A stretch of DNA of 32,359 nucleotides from an uncultured Verrucomicrobiota bacterium (GTDB taxonomy: Bacteria; Verrucomicrobiota; Kiritimatiellia; RFP12; UBA1067): the NCBI GenBank assembly GCA_945834475.1, contig CAMAHK010000020.1, positions 1 to 32,359 of the forward strand, read 5' to 3'. Positions 1-9,100 of the stretch are shown piece after piece (the first letter of the stretch is position 1; every line of letters begins with the position of its first letter). The notes under the pieces were generated by a model. The model worked only from the letters and a program-made list of their open reading frames with translations. It had not been told where the DNA came from and made no database searches. A program made the translations under genes and the position numbers.

Positions 1-71
1 CGCTATTGGTAGGTGCAGATGGGGAGAAGAAGTTTTAAAATCCACAGATGCGCCCCCGAATGACCCCCTCG

Positions 72-100
72 TTGTTTCGCGGCGGTCGTTTTGATATAAT
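72..100 (+). promoter_or_regulatory. Promoter of the beta-strand-repeat protein gene
   Basis: TTGTTT at 72-77 and TATAAT at 95-100 are 17 bases apart, with a TG one base before the -10 (extended -10). The predicted transcript start near 107 leaves a leader of about 79 bases. A purine-rich ribosome binding site (GGGGAAAG, 168-175) lies about ten bases before the ATG at 186. The stretch 1-71 holds no gene start that I can see; a short open frame from base 2 to 94 could be the tail of an upstream gene but is not recognisable. Confidence 0.7.
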
Positions 101-185
101 TTAAAAACTTTCAAAGTTTAGTCGCTTTGGAAGCGTTCTGTGTTTTCAAAGTATCAGGTCGTCAATCGGGGAAAGTAGTCAAACT

Positions 186-2903
186 ATGAAGAACCACGTT
201 CTTTCAAGTCTCGTTTCCGTATTGTTCTTTGGCTTCGCCACCGCCGCGTGGGCGGATATGACGATCCCGGGCGACGCTTGTCCGGAGCAGTTGACGGGTG
301 ACGTAACGATTGATGGTTGCGGCAAGGTGACGGTTTCGGATAGCATTGACCTCAACGGCCACAGTCTGACGCTCAACGGCATTTCCGGATTGCTTGGCAC
401 GGGGACGATAACCGACAGCACGACAGAAAAGGCCAGTCCAGGAAAATTGCATCTAGACGTAACGGCCGATTTTTCGGCATTGACGGTTGTTTTGACGGGT
501 AACATGCGGCTGGTGAAGGAAGGCGCGAAGACCTTGACGATGGCTTACTCGTCGGCATCCTACGCCGGAGGGAACGAGGTCAATGCCGGTACGCTGAAGA
601 TCGGTACGACTTCGCAGACCATTGCCAACTTTAAGCCACTTGGTTCAGCGGGCAGTGAGATCGTCGTCAATGAGGGCGGCACGCTGGATGTCAACGGCAA
701 GTATGGTTTTAAGGATGTTTATGCGATCAAGCTGAACGGCGGAACGCTTGCGAATACGGGAACACGTTCAAATATTGGCAGCAATCCGTTTAATGCGGAG
801 ATTACGTTGGCGGCCAATTCGACATTCAAGACGTCGAAGGAATACAACTATGCTGGCAAGTTGAATCTTAATGGCTATACCTTGACGCTGAACCTGTCAA
901 ACATCCTGCATTGGGGGCCGTCGGCGGTCGATGCAGGCACGATTGTTCTCGGGGGTACAAAAAACCTGCAGCTCGAAAAGAATTCCGACCTTTCAGATGT
1001 GTCTTTCCGAGTCGGAGGATTGCTTAATCTTCAGACCTACACCTTGAGGGTTAAGGATTATGTCGCCAATGATGCGACGTGTTCGGGCACGGGCGCTTTG
1101 CAGGTTTCGGGAACCTTTACGCCGACGAGCGACAACTTCTATCCGTGCACGCTGATGAAGGGCTCGACGATTGACCTGTCGACGAAGGAGACGACGTGGT
1201 CGCTGTCCAACGCGGCGGGGGCGGCGGCGCAGTTTGCGGCCGGTGCGACGGTGACGATTGACGTGGGCGTGCGCGAGATTGCCGCGGGGGACAAGATTGT
1301 CGAGTGGAGCGAAGGCACGGAGTACGCGGGACGGGAATTCGTCCTGAAGACGAACGGAGCGACTTCGGAAGACTTCGAACTTCAGGTTTCGGCGACCGGG
1401 CTCACGGTCGCGGCGCGAGGTGCGAAGGTGCCGACGGCGACTTGGACGGGCGCGGTCAGTGCAGATGCGGCGAATCCTGACAACTGGTCGTGGGCGAACG
1501 TGCCGGAACCGACGCCGGGGCTAACGCCGGGAGGTTCTCTGAATCTGACGCCGGGCCCGACGACGGCGGTGGTGATTCCGTGGGACAAGCTCGCGACGAT
1601 CAGCTGGCCGGATACGACTGACCTCTCCTTCGCAACGATTGAGTTTGCGGGTGAGAAGCCGACGGAGACGGTCGTTATCGACGGTGACCGCGACTGGCGC
1701 GGCCTCGGGCCGATGGACATTCCCTTCGCCCTTGACCTGAACGGCCACAAGCTCTACCTCGTCCTGCCGGGCGCGGCGTCGGTCAACAAGACGGAAGTGA
1801 CGAGCTCGGTCGAAGGCGGCGAACTGCATGCGACGGTGGCGACGGACAAAGTCCACGACAACACCTCGGTCGCGTTGACGGGCAACCTCACGCTCATCAA
1901 GGAGGGTCCGGGCACGTTCGTGCAGACCCTGACAACACAGTCCTACTCGGGTGAGACGCGTGTTGTGGAGGGCGTCCTGGCGACGGCAAGCGGCGACATG
2001 TCGGCAGAAGGCGTTTCGCTTTTTGGCGCGGATAAGTCCGTGACGGTTGCGGCAGGTGGCGCACTTGATCCGCGCGGCAGCTACAATTGGTCAGATTATA
2101 CAATCGTCCTAAACGGGGGCATGATTTCGAATACAGTTGCCAACATCGGTACGAATAACGACAATACGCAGTATAATGTTTCTTTAGACAAAGTGAATCG
2201 CCGCTTTAATCCCAATGTCACATTGCTGGACGATTCGACTTTCGCGACAACCAAGACCTATACGTTCTTCGCGACGGTTGATTCCAATGGATATGAGTTG
2301 CGGAACTGGATCGCCACGGATGCGGAAGTCCGCTGGCAGCCGAAGACGAAAACAGGTGGGATGCCGCTGATAATAGACGTCGTGGGCGGCGGCGAGCTGT
2401 TCATTTTGAAGAACTGCTCGCTGAATCAGCCGACGATGACGCTCAAGATGACGGACGGATGGGTGACCATGGGGGGAAATATGGTGGTTTCAAACTATGT
2501 TGCCGCGTCCGAGAAAAATTCGTTCGCCTACAAGAATGATACTGCGGTCTTGAAGGTCTCGGGAACGTTCACGCCGACAACGCAGCGTTTCATCGGGTGT
2601 ACGATGCAGAATGGTTCGACGATTGACCTATCGGGAAAGACAGAACCTTGGAAGTCTCAGGGCTTCGCCTGGGGCAAGGGCGACGTCGACTTCGCGGCCG
2701 GCGCGACGGTGACGATTGACGTGGGCGTGCGCGAGTTCAAGGGTATGGAACAGATCGTCACGTGGTCGGAGGGTTCGAAGGCAAGCGCGGCAACGGCGAC
2801 GTTTGTCTTGAATGCAGCGGCGAAGGCGAAGGGGTATTGCCTCATGCGCGACGCGAACGGGCTTTCTGTCGGGCGCAAGGGGCTTGTGCTGCTGTTCCAG
2901 TAA
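186..2903 (+). CDS. Secreted autotransporter-associated beta-strand (PATR) repeat protein
   Basis: This 905-residue protein has a signal peptide (residues 1-23, cleavage after AWA). The rest is beta-rich, Gly/Thr/Asn-rich sequence with the passenger-associated transport repeat pattern (L.K.G.GTLT...YSG.T.V..GTL), as near residues 108-140 and again near 620-650. The protein is an internal duplication: residues about 25-410 and 420-890 share blocks such as VSGTFTPT, GSTIDLS and FAAGATVTIDVGVRE. The last is encoded by nearly identical DNA (1236-1277 and 2694-2735, 41 of 42 bases). The C-terminus ends GRKGLVLLFQ. No outer-membrane beta-barrel is visible, so this is a passenger-like surface or secreted protein whose export partner is elsewhere or unknown. 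Its substrate or ligand cannot be told from sequence. Its own promoter lies at 72-100. Confidence 0.8.
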   Translation: MKNHVLSSLVSVLFFGFATAAWADMTIPGDACPEQLTGDVTIDGCGKVTVSDSIDLNGHSLTLNGISGLLGTGTITDSTTEKASPGKLHLDVTADFSALTVVLTGNMRLVKEGAKTLTMAYSSASYAGGNEVNAGTLKIGTTSQTIANFKPLGSAGSEIVVNEGGTLDVNGKYGFKDVYAIKLNGGTLANTGTRSNIGSNPFNAEITLAANSTFKTSKEYNYAGKLNLNGYTLTLNLSNILHWGPSAVDAGTIVLGGTKNLQLEKNSDLSDVSFRVGGLLNLQTYTLRVKDYVANDATCSGTGALQVSGTFTPTSDNFYPCTLMKGSTIDLSTKETTWSLSNAAGAAAQFAAGATVTIDVGVREIAAGDKIVEWSEGTEYAGREFVLKTNGATSEDFELQVSATGLTVAARGAKVPTATWTGAVSADAANPDNWSWANVPEPTPGLTPGGSLNLTPGPTTAVVIPWDKLATISWPDTTDLSFATIEFAGEKPTETVVIDGDRDWRGLGPMDIPFALDLNGHKLYLVLPGAASVNKTEVTSSVEGGELHATVATDKVHDNTSVALTGNLTLIKEGPGTFVQTLTTQSYSGETRVVEGVLATASGDMSAEGVSLFGADKSVTVAAGGALDPRGSYNWSDYTIVLNGGMISNTVANIGTNNDNTQYNVSLDKVNRRFNPNVTLLDDSTFATTKTYTFFATVDSNGYELRNWIATDAEVRWQPKTKTGGMPLIIDVVGGGELFILKNCSLNQPTMTLKMTDGWVTMGGNMVVSNYVAASEKNSFAYKNDTAVLKVSGTFTPTTQRFIGCTMQNGSTIDLSGKTEPWKSQGFAWGKGDVDFAAGATVTIDVGVREFKGMEQIVTWSEGSKASAATATFVLNAAAKAKGYCLMRDANGLSVGRKGLVLLFQ
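1236..1277 (+). repeat. Intragenic duplicated segment, copy 1
   Basis: A 42-bp segment encoding AAGATVTIDVGVRE matches 2694-2735 in the same gene at 41 of 42 positions. It marks the end of the first of two homologous halves of the beta-strand-repeat protein. The surrounding halves are much more diverged in DNA, so this block is either strongly constrained or recently gene-converted. Confidence 0.85.
2694..2735 (+). repeat. Intragenic duplicated segment, copy 2
   Basis: This is the second copy of the 42-bp block at 1236-1277. The only difference is T at 1244 against C at 2702. It lies near the C-terminal end of the second half of the protein. Confidence 0.85.
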
Positions 2904-2906
2904 TTG

Positions 2907-2915
2907 TGGTAGAAT
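2907..2915 (+). promoter_or_regulatory. Possible extended -10 promoter for the small gene/nucleotidyltransferase pair
   Basis: TGGTAGAAT (TG at 2907-2908, -10 hexamer TAGAAT at 2910-2915) follows the stop codon of the upstream gene and precedes the ATG at 2940. No good -35 is visible at normal spacing. It fits the extended -10 form seen at other promoters in the window, but is the weakest of them. Confidence 0.4.
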
Positions 2916-2939
2916 ATGCAGCGAGCGAGGATTGTTTGA

Positions 2940-3185
2940 ATGAGCTGGCAAGATATCGTCAAAACAGAGGAGTATAAGTCCGTGGTGACAGATTACCGCG
3001 CGACGTGCCTTTGGTTTGCCGGCGATGTCTTGCATCCAGAGACGGACGTACAGCTTGAACAGGTCCTTGATGCCATTGAGACCAATGGGGACATGGCGGC
3101 GTTTAAACGTGTAGGGAGAATCAGACGATGGCTGTCACCCGATTTCAGGCCGAAGTACTCAAGCGGATTGCCCGTTCGCGCATAA
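2940..3185 (+). CDS. Small conserved-type protein, partner of the nucleotidyltransferase
   Basis: This 81-residue soluble protein has no signal peptide or membrane segment. Its ATG lies 25 bases after a possible -10 (2910-2915), with no strong ribosome binding site. Its central part, with an aromatic/aspartate patch (LWFAGDV) and a following helix ending in RIRRWL, resembles to me the short proteins often encoded just before AbiEii-like nucleotidyltransferases; that is recollection, not a search result. Its last 58 bases overlap the start of the nucleotidyltransferase gene in another frame, which suggests coupled translation and an antitoxin-like or accessory role. Toxin-antitoxin function is an inference. 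Confidence 0.55.
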   Translation: MSWQDIVKTEEYKSVVTDYRATCLWFAGDVLHPETDVQLEQVLDAIETNGDMAAFKRVGRIRRWLSPDFRPKYSSGLPVRA

Positions 3186-3544
3186 AGAACGGGGAGACCT
3201 ATGTAGCAGGCGGACTCGCGCTCAATTATCAGTTGGGGCGTCCGAGGCTCTCGTCAGACATTGACGTCTTCAACAACAGCTATGATGCGCTGGTAGCTGC
3301 CGCGGCTGCCGATCGCGCGGCGTTGGTGGAGGCCGGCTACACGATTGACGTTAAACGCGAACGTGACTTCATCATAGAGGTCACGGCATCCAAGGGCGGC
3401 GAGTCGACGGATTTGCAGTGGGTGCAGGATGCGGCGTCGAAGGCAACGGGGCTGAGGTTGGTTGCGGAGCCGTATGATGAGGCGAATCCGGACGTGGGCG
3501 GCCTGTATGTCGAGCGTCGGGGGCTGGTGCTGCTTTCCCAGTAG
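3128..3544 (+). CDS. Truncated AbiEii-like nucleotidyltransferase with a beta-strand-repeat C-terminal tail
   Basis: Residues 1-101 look like the N-terminal half of a nucleotidyltransferase of the AbiEii/MNT superfamily. The helix-turn GGLALNYQLGRPRLSSDIDVF has the GG...hhh...R.S.DID signature in which the two aspartates bind metal and nucleotide. A downstream LQWVQD fits the family's third conserved stretch. From about residue 102 the sequence leaves the family and instead matches the last 30 or so residues of the beta-strand-repeat protein at 186-2903 (AASKATG against AAAKAKG; GLYVERRGLVLLSQ against GLSVGRKGLVLLFQ). Full-length relatives are usually about twice as long. The gene is therefore probably a broken enzyme spliced by recombination to a paralogue's 3' end, and likely inactive or altered. 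Confidence 0.6.
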   Translation: MAVTRFQAEVLKRIARSRIKNGETYVAGGLALNYQLGRPRLSSDIDVFNNSYDALVAAAAADRAALVEAGYTIDVKRERDFIIEVTASKGGESTDLQWVQDAASKATGLRLVAEPYDEANPDVGGLYVERRGLVLLSQ

Positions 3545-3550
3545 GAACTT

Positions 3551-3585
3551 GGAAACGCCGCGGGCGGGGACGCACCGCGGTACGG
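3551..3585 (-). repeat. Solo half of the CCGTACCG palindromic repeat (copy A)
   Basis: This 35-bp stretch matches the right half of the full element at 18379-18413 at 34 of 35 positions and ends in the same CGGTACGG terminus. It fills most of the gap between the nucleotidyltransferase and metallophosphoesterase genes. Its last two bases contribute to GGAGGGG (3584-3590), the ribosome binding site of the gene starting at 3599. Confidence 0.85.
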
Positions 3586-3598
3586 AGGGGCGGTTGAT

Positions 3599-5074
3599 AT
3601 GAATAGACGGGCGTTTTTGCAGGGGTTCTTGGCTTCGGCGGGATTTGTCTCGCTGGGCGGGAGTCGCAATTTGTTTGCGGCGCCGGCGGGTTGGAGTCCG
3701 GCCGGGAAGGCGAATCTTACCTTTGGTGTCTTGAGCGATCTGCACGTGCGGCTCTGGAAGGATGGGAAGTCCCTTAGCTACCATCACGACACGAAGACGT
3801 TCCGCAAGGCGCTTGAGTACTTCAAGTCGCGCGGCGTCGACGCGGTGATGATTGCGGGCGACCTCGCCGACAAGGGTCTCACGGACGAACTGGAGGCGAT
3901 CGCACAGGTGTGGTACGAGGTCTTCCCCGAGGGCTGCGGCGTCGAGAAGATCTTTGTCTACGGTAACCACGACCTCGACGGACACAACTACGGCAACTAT
4001 GCCGCGCAGTGTTTCAAGGATGAGGATATCCGCAAGCAACATATTCTCGCGACGGACATGAAGGGCAACTGGGAGCGCATCTTCCACGAATCCGAATCGT
4101 CCGTTTTCATGAAGACCGTCAAAGGCTACCGCTTCATCGGCTCGCAGTGGGATCACCACATCGAATGCGAGGGCGGCGACTTCGGGACGCTTTTGAAGCC
4201 GTTCCTTGACGCGCACAAGGACGAACTTACGGGCGACAAGCCGTTCTTCTACGTGCAGCACGCGCACCTCAAGGACACGGTGTTCGGTCCCTGGGCCTGG
4301 GGTCACGACGACGGCGGCGCGACCGCCGCGCTTTCGGCGTATCCGAACGCGGTCGCATTCTCGGGACACTCCCATTTCTCCGAAACGGACGAGCGCGCGA
4401 TCTGGCAGGGGGCGTTCACGGCCGTCTGCTGTTCGTCGCTTCGCTACACGGGTCTCATCGACTGCTTCCGTGGCGACGTGAAGCCCGATTACGAAAACGG
4501 CTTTTCGGGCGGCGAGTCGGCGATCATGCCGCGCTACGATTCGAACGACGGACAGCAGGGTCTCCTCGTGAGCGTCTACGACGACGCAATCGTCTACGAA
4601 CGCCACGACTTCCGCTACGGCCGCAAGCTCGGTGCGGACTGGGTGCAGATGCTAGTACCCGGCGTGACCTCACGCCGTGGCGCTGATTCGCAACCCCCGT
4701 TCGCCTTTGAACCCCGCAAGGCGAAGGAGGTGCCGCCGGCTTTCGCTGCGGATGCGACGATCACGACGAAGACGACCGAGGGCAAGAAGCGCGGGAAGGG
4801 ACGCCAGCCGACGCTGGAGGCAATCGAGATCCGCTTCCCGGCGGCGAACGCGAGCGTGACGCGTCCGTACGGGTACCGGGTGCGGGTGGGCGAAGTCGAG
4901 CGGTTTGTGTTGGCGCAGGGGTATAACATGCCGCTTGAGGACCAGCGGGCTCAGGGCGAGTCGTACATCACGCTTGCGAAGGCGATTCTGCCAAAGGGTG
5001 AGAAGCTGAAAGTCACGGTCGAACCATTCTCCTCCTTCGGCACTTTCGGCAACCCAATCGAAGGCTCGCTCTGA
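3599..5074 (+). CDS. Tat-exported calcineurin-like metallophosphoesterase
   Basis: This 491-residue protein belongs to the calcineurin-like phosphoesterase superfamily, which hydrolyses phosphomono- or diesters with two metals. The metal-binding motifs appear in order: D47-x-H49 (SDLH), G87-D88, G122-N-H-D125, H221-x-H223 and G256-H-S-H259. The N-terminus (NRRAFLQGFLASAG) has a twin arginine and a hydrophobic stretch, so export through Tat is expected. About 170 residues after the core form a beta-rich tail of unknown role. The substrate cannot be named; relatives include nucleotidases and sugar-phosphate or phospholipid phosphatases. Its TGA overlaps the ATG of the transporter gene (TGATG at 5072-5076), implying translational coupling. 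Confidence 0.85.
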   Translation: MNRRAFLQGFLASAGFVSLGGSRNLFAAPAGWSPAGKANLTFGVLSDLHVRLWKDGKSLSYHHDTKTFRKALEYFKSRGVDAVMIAGDLADKGLTDELEAIAQVWYEVFPEGCGVEKIFVYGNHDLDGHNYGNYAAQCFKDEDIRKQHILATDMKGNWERIFHESESSVFMKTVKGYRFIGSQWDHHIECEGGDFGTLLKPFLDAHKDELTGDKPFFYVQHAHLKDTVFGPWAWGHDDGGATAALSAYPNAVAFSGHSHFSETDERAIWQGAFTAVCCSSLRYTGLIDCFRGDVKPDYENGFSGGESAIMPRYDSNDGQQGLLVSVYDDAIVYERHDFRYGRKLGADWVQMLVPGVTSRRGADSQPPFAFEPRKAKEVPPAFAADATITTKTTEGKKRGKGRQPTLEAIEIRFPAANASVTRPYGYRVRVGEVERFVLAQGYNMPLEDQRAQGESYITLAKAILPKGEKLKVTVEPFSSFGTFGNPIEGSL

Positions 5075-6165
5075 TGGAGAAAACCTCCCGCCATTGTCCA
5101 CCTCCACCTCATCTCTCCACTTCTTTCTCACTCTCCACTTTGTTCTTGCTCTTCCTCGAGCTCTTCAAGATCTCGCTTTTCATCATCGGAGGCGGGTATA
5201 CCATCATTGCGGCGGCAGACCAGACGTTTGCCAAGAAGGGGTGGACAAAGGAGGGCGAGCTCCTCGACCATTTGCCGATCTTTCAGATGATTCCGGGGCT
5301 CATCGCGACGCACACGGCCGTCTACGTCGGGCGCAAGGTCGCGGGACGTCTCGGCGCGGCGGTCGGCGTTCTCGCGGTTGCGCTCCCGAGCATCATCATC
5401 TTTACGGGCGTTGCAATGGGCTACCAGGCGATCCCGCTTGGGAATCCGTACCTCGAATCAGCGTTCGTCGGGCTTCGAAGTGCGCTCACCGGTATCATTG
5501 CGGCAACGATCATTCGCGGCTGGAAGAAGTCCCTCCCCGACGCCTTCGCCTATGGTGTCGGCGTGGCCGCGCTCGCGGCGCTCCTCGCGGGCGTGGCGGT
5601 CCCGTGGGTCTTGGCCGGGGCGATGATTTTAGGCGTAGGCTCAGGGTGTAGGGGTGCGAAGGAAAAGAAGACATCCTCCGCTCTACACCTACGCCTTTCG
5701 ACTACACCTATAGCCCTCCTCCTCTTCCTCAAGTACGGGGCGCTTTGCTTTGGCGGCGGATTCGTGCTGGTGCCAATGTATATTGAGGACTTTGTCGGTC
5801 CGACGGCGCATTTCTTGCAGATTACGACGGAAGAATTTGCGAACCTGATGGCGCTCACGCAGATGACGCCCGGTCCGATCGGGGTCAATGGGGCGACCTA
5901 CTTCGGTTTTCAGCTCGCAGGGATCCCCGGGGCGGTGCTCGCCTCGATATTTTTGCTCCTGCCGGGCTCGTTGCTCGCGTATCTGGCCTTTGCCTCGCTC
6001 GAGCGCTTTCAGACGAGCCGAATCGTCCGCGGTATTTTGCGCGGCGTCAAGCCCGCGTCCGTCGCGCTGATGCTGGTTGCGCTCGTTGCCTTCGCGAAAA
6101 TGAGTGTCTTTGGCAGACAAGAATTTAATACAATCGCGTTGATAATTGCTATAATATGTACTCTT
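5074..6165 (+). CDS. chrA: Two-domain chromate-type (ChrA/CHR family) membrane transporter
   Basis: Two homologous CHR domains are visible. The first covers residues about 28-185 (GGGYTII near 39 and PGLIATHTAVYVG near 90); the second covers about 210-385 (FGGGFVLVPM and PGPIGVNGATYFG). In known members this architecture exports chromate by proton antiport, but gut relatives may carry other oxyanions. Residues 1-27 are an unusual Ser/Leu/Pro-rich extension from CT-rich DNA. The linker between domains (5629-5712) is a degenerate 7-bp repeat. There is no stop codon before the next gene: the frame runs on through 6166 to 9924. I end the entry just before the ATG at 6166 only for convenience, because the expected last membrane helix (about residues 367-388) lies beyond it and doubles as the next protein's signal peptide. 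Confidence 0.75.
5629..5712. repeat. Degenerate heptad repeat with inverted arms in the transporter linker
   Basis: TAGGCGT/AGGCTCA/GGGTGTA reads in 7-base steps from 5630. The opposite-strand version CTACACC/TACGCCT/TTCGACT/ACACCTA runs from 5683. CTACACCTA occurs twice (5683-5691 and 5702-5710). The two sides are partly complementary and can pair. The stretch is translated in frame as a hydrophilic, low-complexity linker between the two transporter domains, where length change would be tolerated. Confidence 0.6.
6147..6155 (+). promoter_or_regulatory. Internal extended -10 promoter for the DUF3857/transglutaminase gene
   Basis: TGCTATAAT lies inside the open frame at the end of the transporter. 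TATAAT ends at 6155 and the first ATG begins at 6166, ten bases later, with no ribosome binding site between. A transcript starting about seven bases after the hexamer would be nearly leaderless. No clear -35 is seen. Its match to the promoters at 16592-16600 and 26482-26490 supports a real start here. Confidence 0.6.
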
Positions 6166-9100
6166 ATGACGATGAAGAAGAAATTGAATGTTGTGCTCCT
6201 CGTGGTTCTGGCGTCGCTGGCGGCGACGGCCGTGCGGGCGGACGAGGTGACAGTCGAACGTTTCCCTGATGCGGATTCGGTGCTCGTCGACAGTCTGTCG
6301 AAGATTACTTACAAGCCGGACGGTTCTTATGAGGAGATCAGCGAGAGCTGGACGAAGATCCTGACCGAGAAGGGGCGGCGCGACGAAAGTGTCATTTCGA
6401 TGCGCTACTCGAAGCGCTACGGCAACGCCGAGATCCTGTATGTCGGCGCGATCGGCACGAACGGCGTCGAGCGTGTGATCGACATTTCGAAGACGACGAA
6501 GGAGTCGACGGACAACTCGTCGATGTCCGTCAACATCTACGATCCGCTCGACCGGCGCATCGTCTGCACGATTCCGAACCTGAAGGTCGGCGAGACCGTC
6601 CACACGAAGACGCGCTCGGCTGAGACGAAGGCGCGCTGCGAGGGCGTCTGGAGCGACATCAACGTCTTCGAGTGGTCGTGTCCGATCCTGAAGTCGACGG
6701 TCGAGATCACAGCCCCGAAGGAACTACCGCTCAAGAAGAAGACGATCCTGAATCCCCTCGGCAATGTGACGGCGACGGAGAAGGAGCTTGCGGACGGCTC
6801 GATCCTGCACACGTGGGTCGCGACCAATTCGCCGCAGTGCTTCCCCGAGCCGGCGATGCCGCGCCTCTTCACCGAGGTGCAGCACATGCGCGTTTCGACG
6901 GCCGAGACGTGGGAGGAGCTCTCGCAGTGGTACTGGAACCTCTGCCTGCCGCACATCATGAAGACGACGCCGGCGATGACGAACAAGGTCGAGGAAGTGC
7001 TGGTCGGGCTGAAGGACGACGATGCGAAGATCCGCGCGATCTTCAAGTTTGTCTCGCAGGAGATCCGCTACATGGGGCTCACGATGGAAGACACGTCCCC
7101 CGGCTACGCGCCGCACGACATCGATGTCACGTTCGACAACCGCTACGGCGTCTGCCGCGACAAGGCGGGGCTCCTGGTGGCGTTGCTGCGCATTGCGGGC
7201 TTCGAGGCGTATCCCGTCCTCATCCACGTCGCCGAGAAGATCGACCCGTCCGTGCCGCGTCCCTTCTTCAATCATGCGATCGTCGCCGTGGACCGTGGGA
7301 GTCGCTCTTACATGCTGATGGACCCGACGAACGAGAACGCGAAGGACCTCTTCCCGGCGTACGAGAGCGACAAGAGCTACCTCGTGGCGCGTCCCGACGG
7401 GGAGACGCTGCTGACGACGCCGATCCCGACGGCCGAGCATAACCAGCTCAAGGTCAATTCGCACGCGCGGCTCGCGCAGGACGGTTCGATGTTCCTCGAG
7501 AACGAGATCTTCTTCAACGGCATCAACGACTCCGTCTACCGCGAGAGCTTCGTGAAGATGACGAGCGAGGCGCGCACGAAGTTTTTCGAGCGCGTCGTCA
7601 GGGCGGTCGCGCCGGGCGCGGAGCTCGTGCGCTGCTCGGTCGAGCCGGAGAACATGCTCGACACCGAGACGCCGATCCGCGTCGTGCTGTCGTCGCGCCT
7701 TCCCGAGGCGGTGCTTCCGGGCGAGACGTGCGGCGAACTGATGGTGCCGTTCGTGACGCGCGCCCTCGGCATGGCGAACTTCATTCTGAACGGCAACACG
7801 GCGCTTGAGAAGCGGCGCTTCAAGCTGACGCTCGACTCGACGGCGTCCGTCTGCGAGACGATCGAGATCGAGCTCAACGGCGCGCTCGGCGCGGTGAAGG
7901 AGCTTCCGGGCGACGAGGCGATCCAGGGCGGCTACAACTACAACCGTTCGTTCCGGTATGCGGACGGCAAGCTTACGGCGCACCGCTGCGCGGCGGTGAC
8001 GTCCGTCGAGTTCACGCCGGAGGAGTACGCGCAGCTCCGGGAGGACATCAAGCGCACTGAGGCGGCGGAGCGGAAGCGTCCAGTCTTCTTCAACGACCGT
8101 ACGTCGGGGGCGGACGTTCGGTGGCGTCTCGAGTCGACGGAAGTCGACATCTTCGGTCCGCACAGCTGGGTTAGTACGAATCGTATCGAGAAGGAAATTC
8201 TCACGTACGAGGGTAAGAAGAGCTCAGCAGAACTCAAGTTCTCTTATAATCCCGCGATCCAGGATTTGAAGCTCCTTTCGGCGAGCGTCCGCAACAAGGA
8301 CGGCACGGAGTACGCGGTCTCGGAGAAGGAGATCAACGTGATGGACTGCGGCTGGGCGGCCGCGGCGCCGCGCTATCCGGCCGGCAAGCTCCTCGTCGTC
8401 AACCTGCCGTCCGTCGAGATCGGCAGCACGATCAGCTACACGCTCGTCAACGTGATGACGAACGCGCCGGCCTCGTTCTACACGACGTTCGGCTTTGACG
8501 CGAAGGATCCGCTTGACCGCCGTTATGTGCGCCTCAACGATTGGACACGCGAGGTGATCAATCCGCGGCGCATCCCGAATGAGCCCGGCCAGCCCTATTC
8601 GTCGCTCTGGCGCGACCAACTCATCGTCTCGTCCAACGACTTCTCGCAGCTGATGGCCGAATTCCGCGCGGCGGACGACGCGGCGGTAGGCACGGACGCG
8701 GCGCTCGAGGCGGCACTCGAGACGATTGCGAAGGAGGAGCAGGCGACACTCGTCGGCACGAACGGCGTCGTCGCGATCCGCAACTGGATGACGAAGCACG
8801 TCTCGGTCGCGGGGCCCTCGCTCTGGGAGCTGCCGTTCAAGGACCAGTTCACGTCCCCCGACGTGATTCTCGCCGAGCGCTACGCGACGCGCGTCGACTA
8901 TGTGCGCACGCTCGCAGCGCTCTATCGCGCGGCGGGCTACGAGGCGGATGTCGTCCTCGCGGGCACAGACGCGGCCTACCCGGAGGACCTCCGCAAGCGG
9001 ACGCGCTACGAGAAGCCGAACGCCTACGAGTTCGCCCACGCGCTCTGCCGCGTGACGGTGAAGTCGGGCGGGTTCCTCGGCTTCTTCCGGGATTCGGTGA

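Noticed and set aside
3254-4606. 450-codon open frame on the minus strand opposite the metallophosphoesterase
   Set aside because: It is Arg/Val/Asp-rich, has no recognisable domain and is the mirror of a clear phosphoesterase gene in GC-rich DNA.
4863-4880. CCGTACGGGTACC in the phosphoesterase gene as a repeat copy
   Set aside because: Only a few bases match the terminus, and there is no adjoining hairpin or core.
5094-5150. CT-rich tract at the transporter start as a heptad repeat
   Set aside because: CTCTCCACTT occurs twice 18 bases apart, but no consistent 7-bp phase is visible; only low complexity can be claimed.
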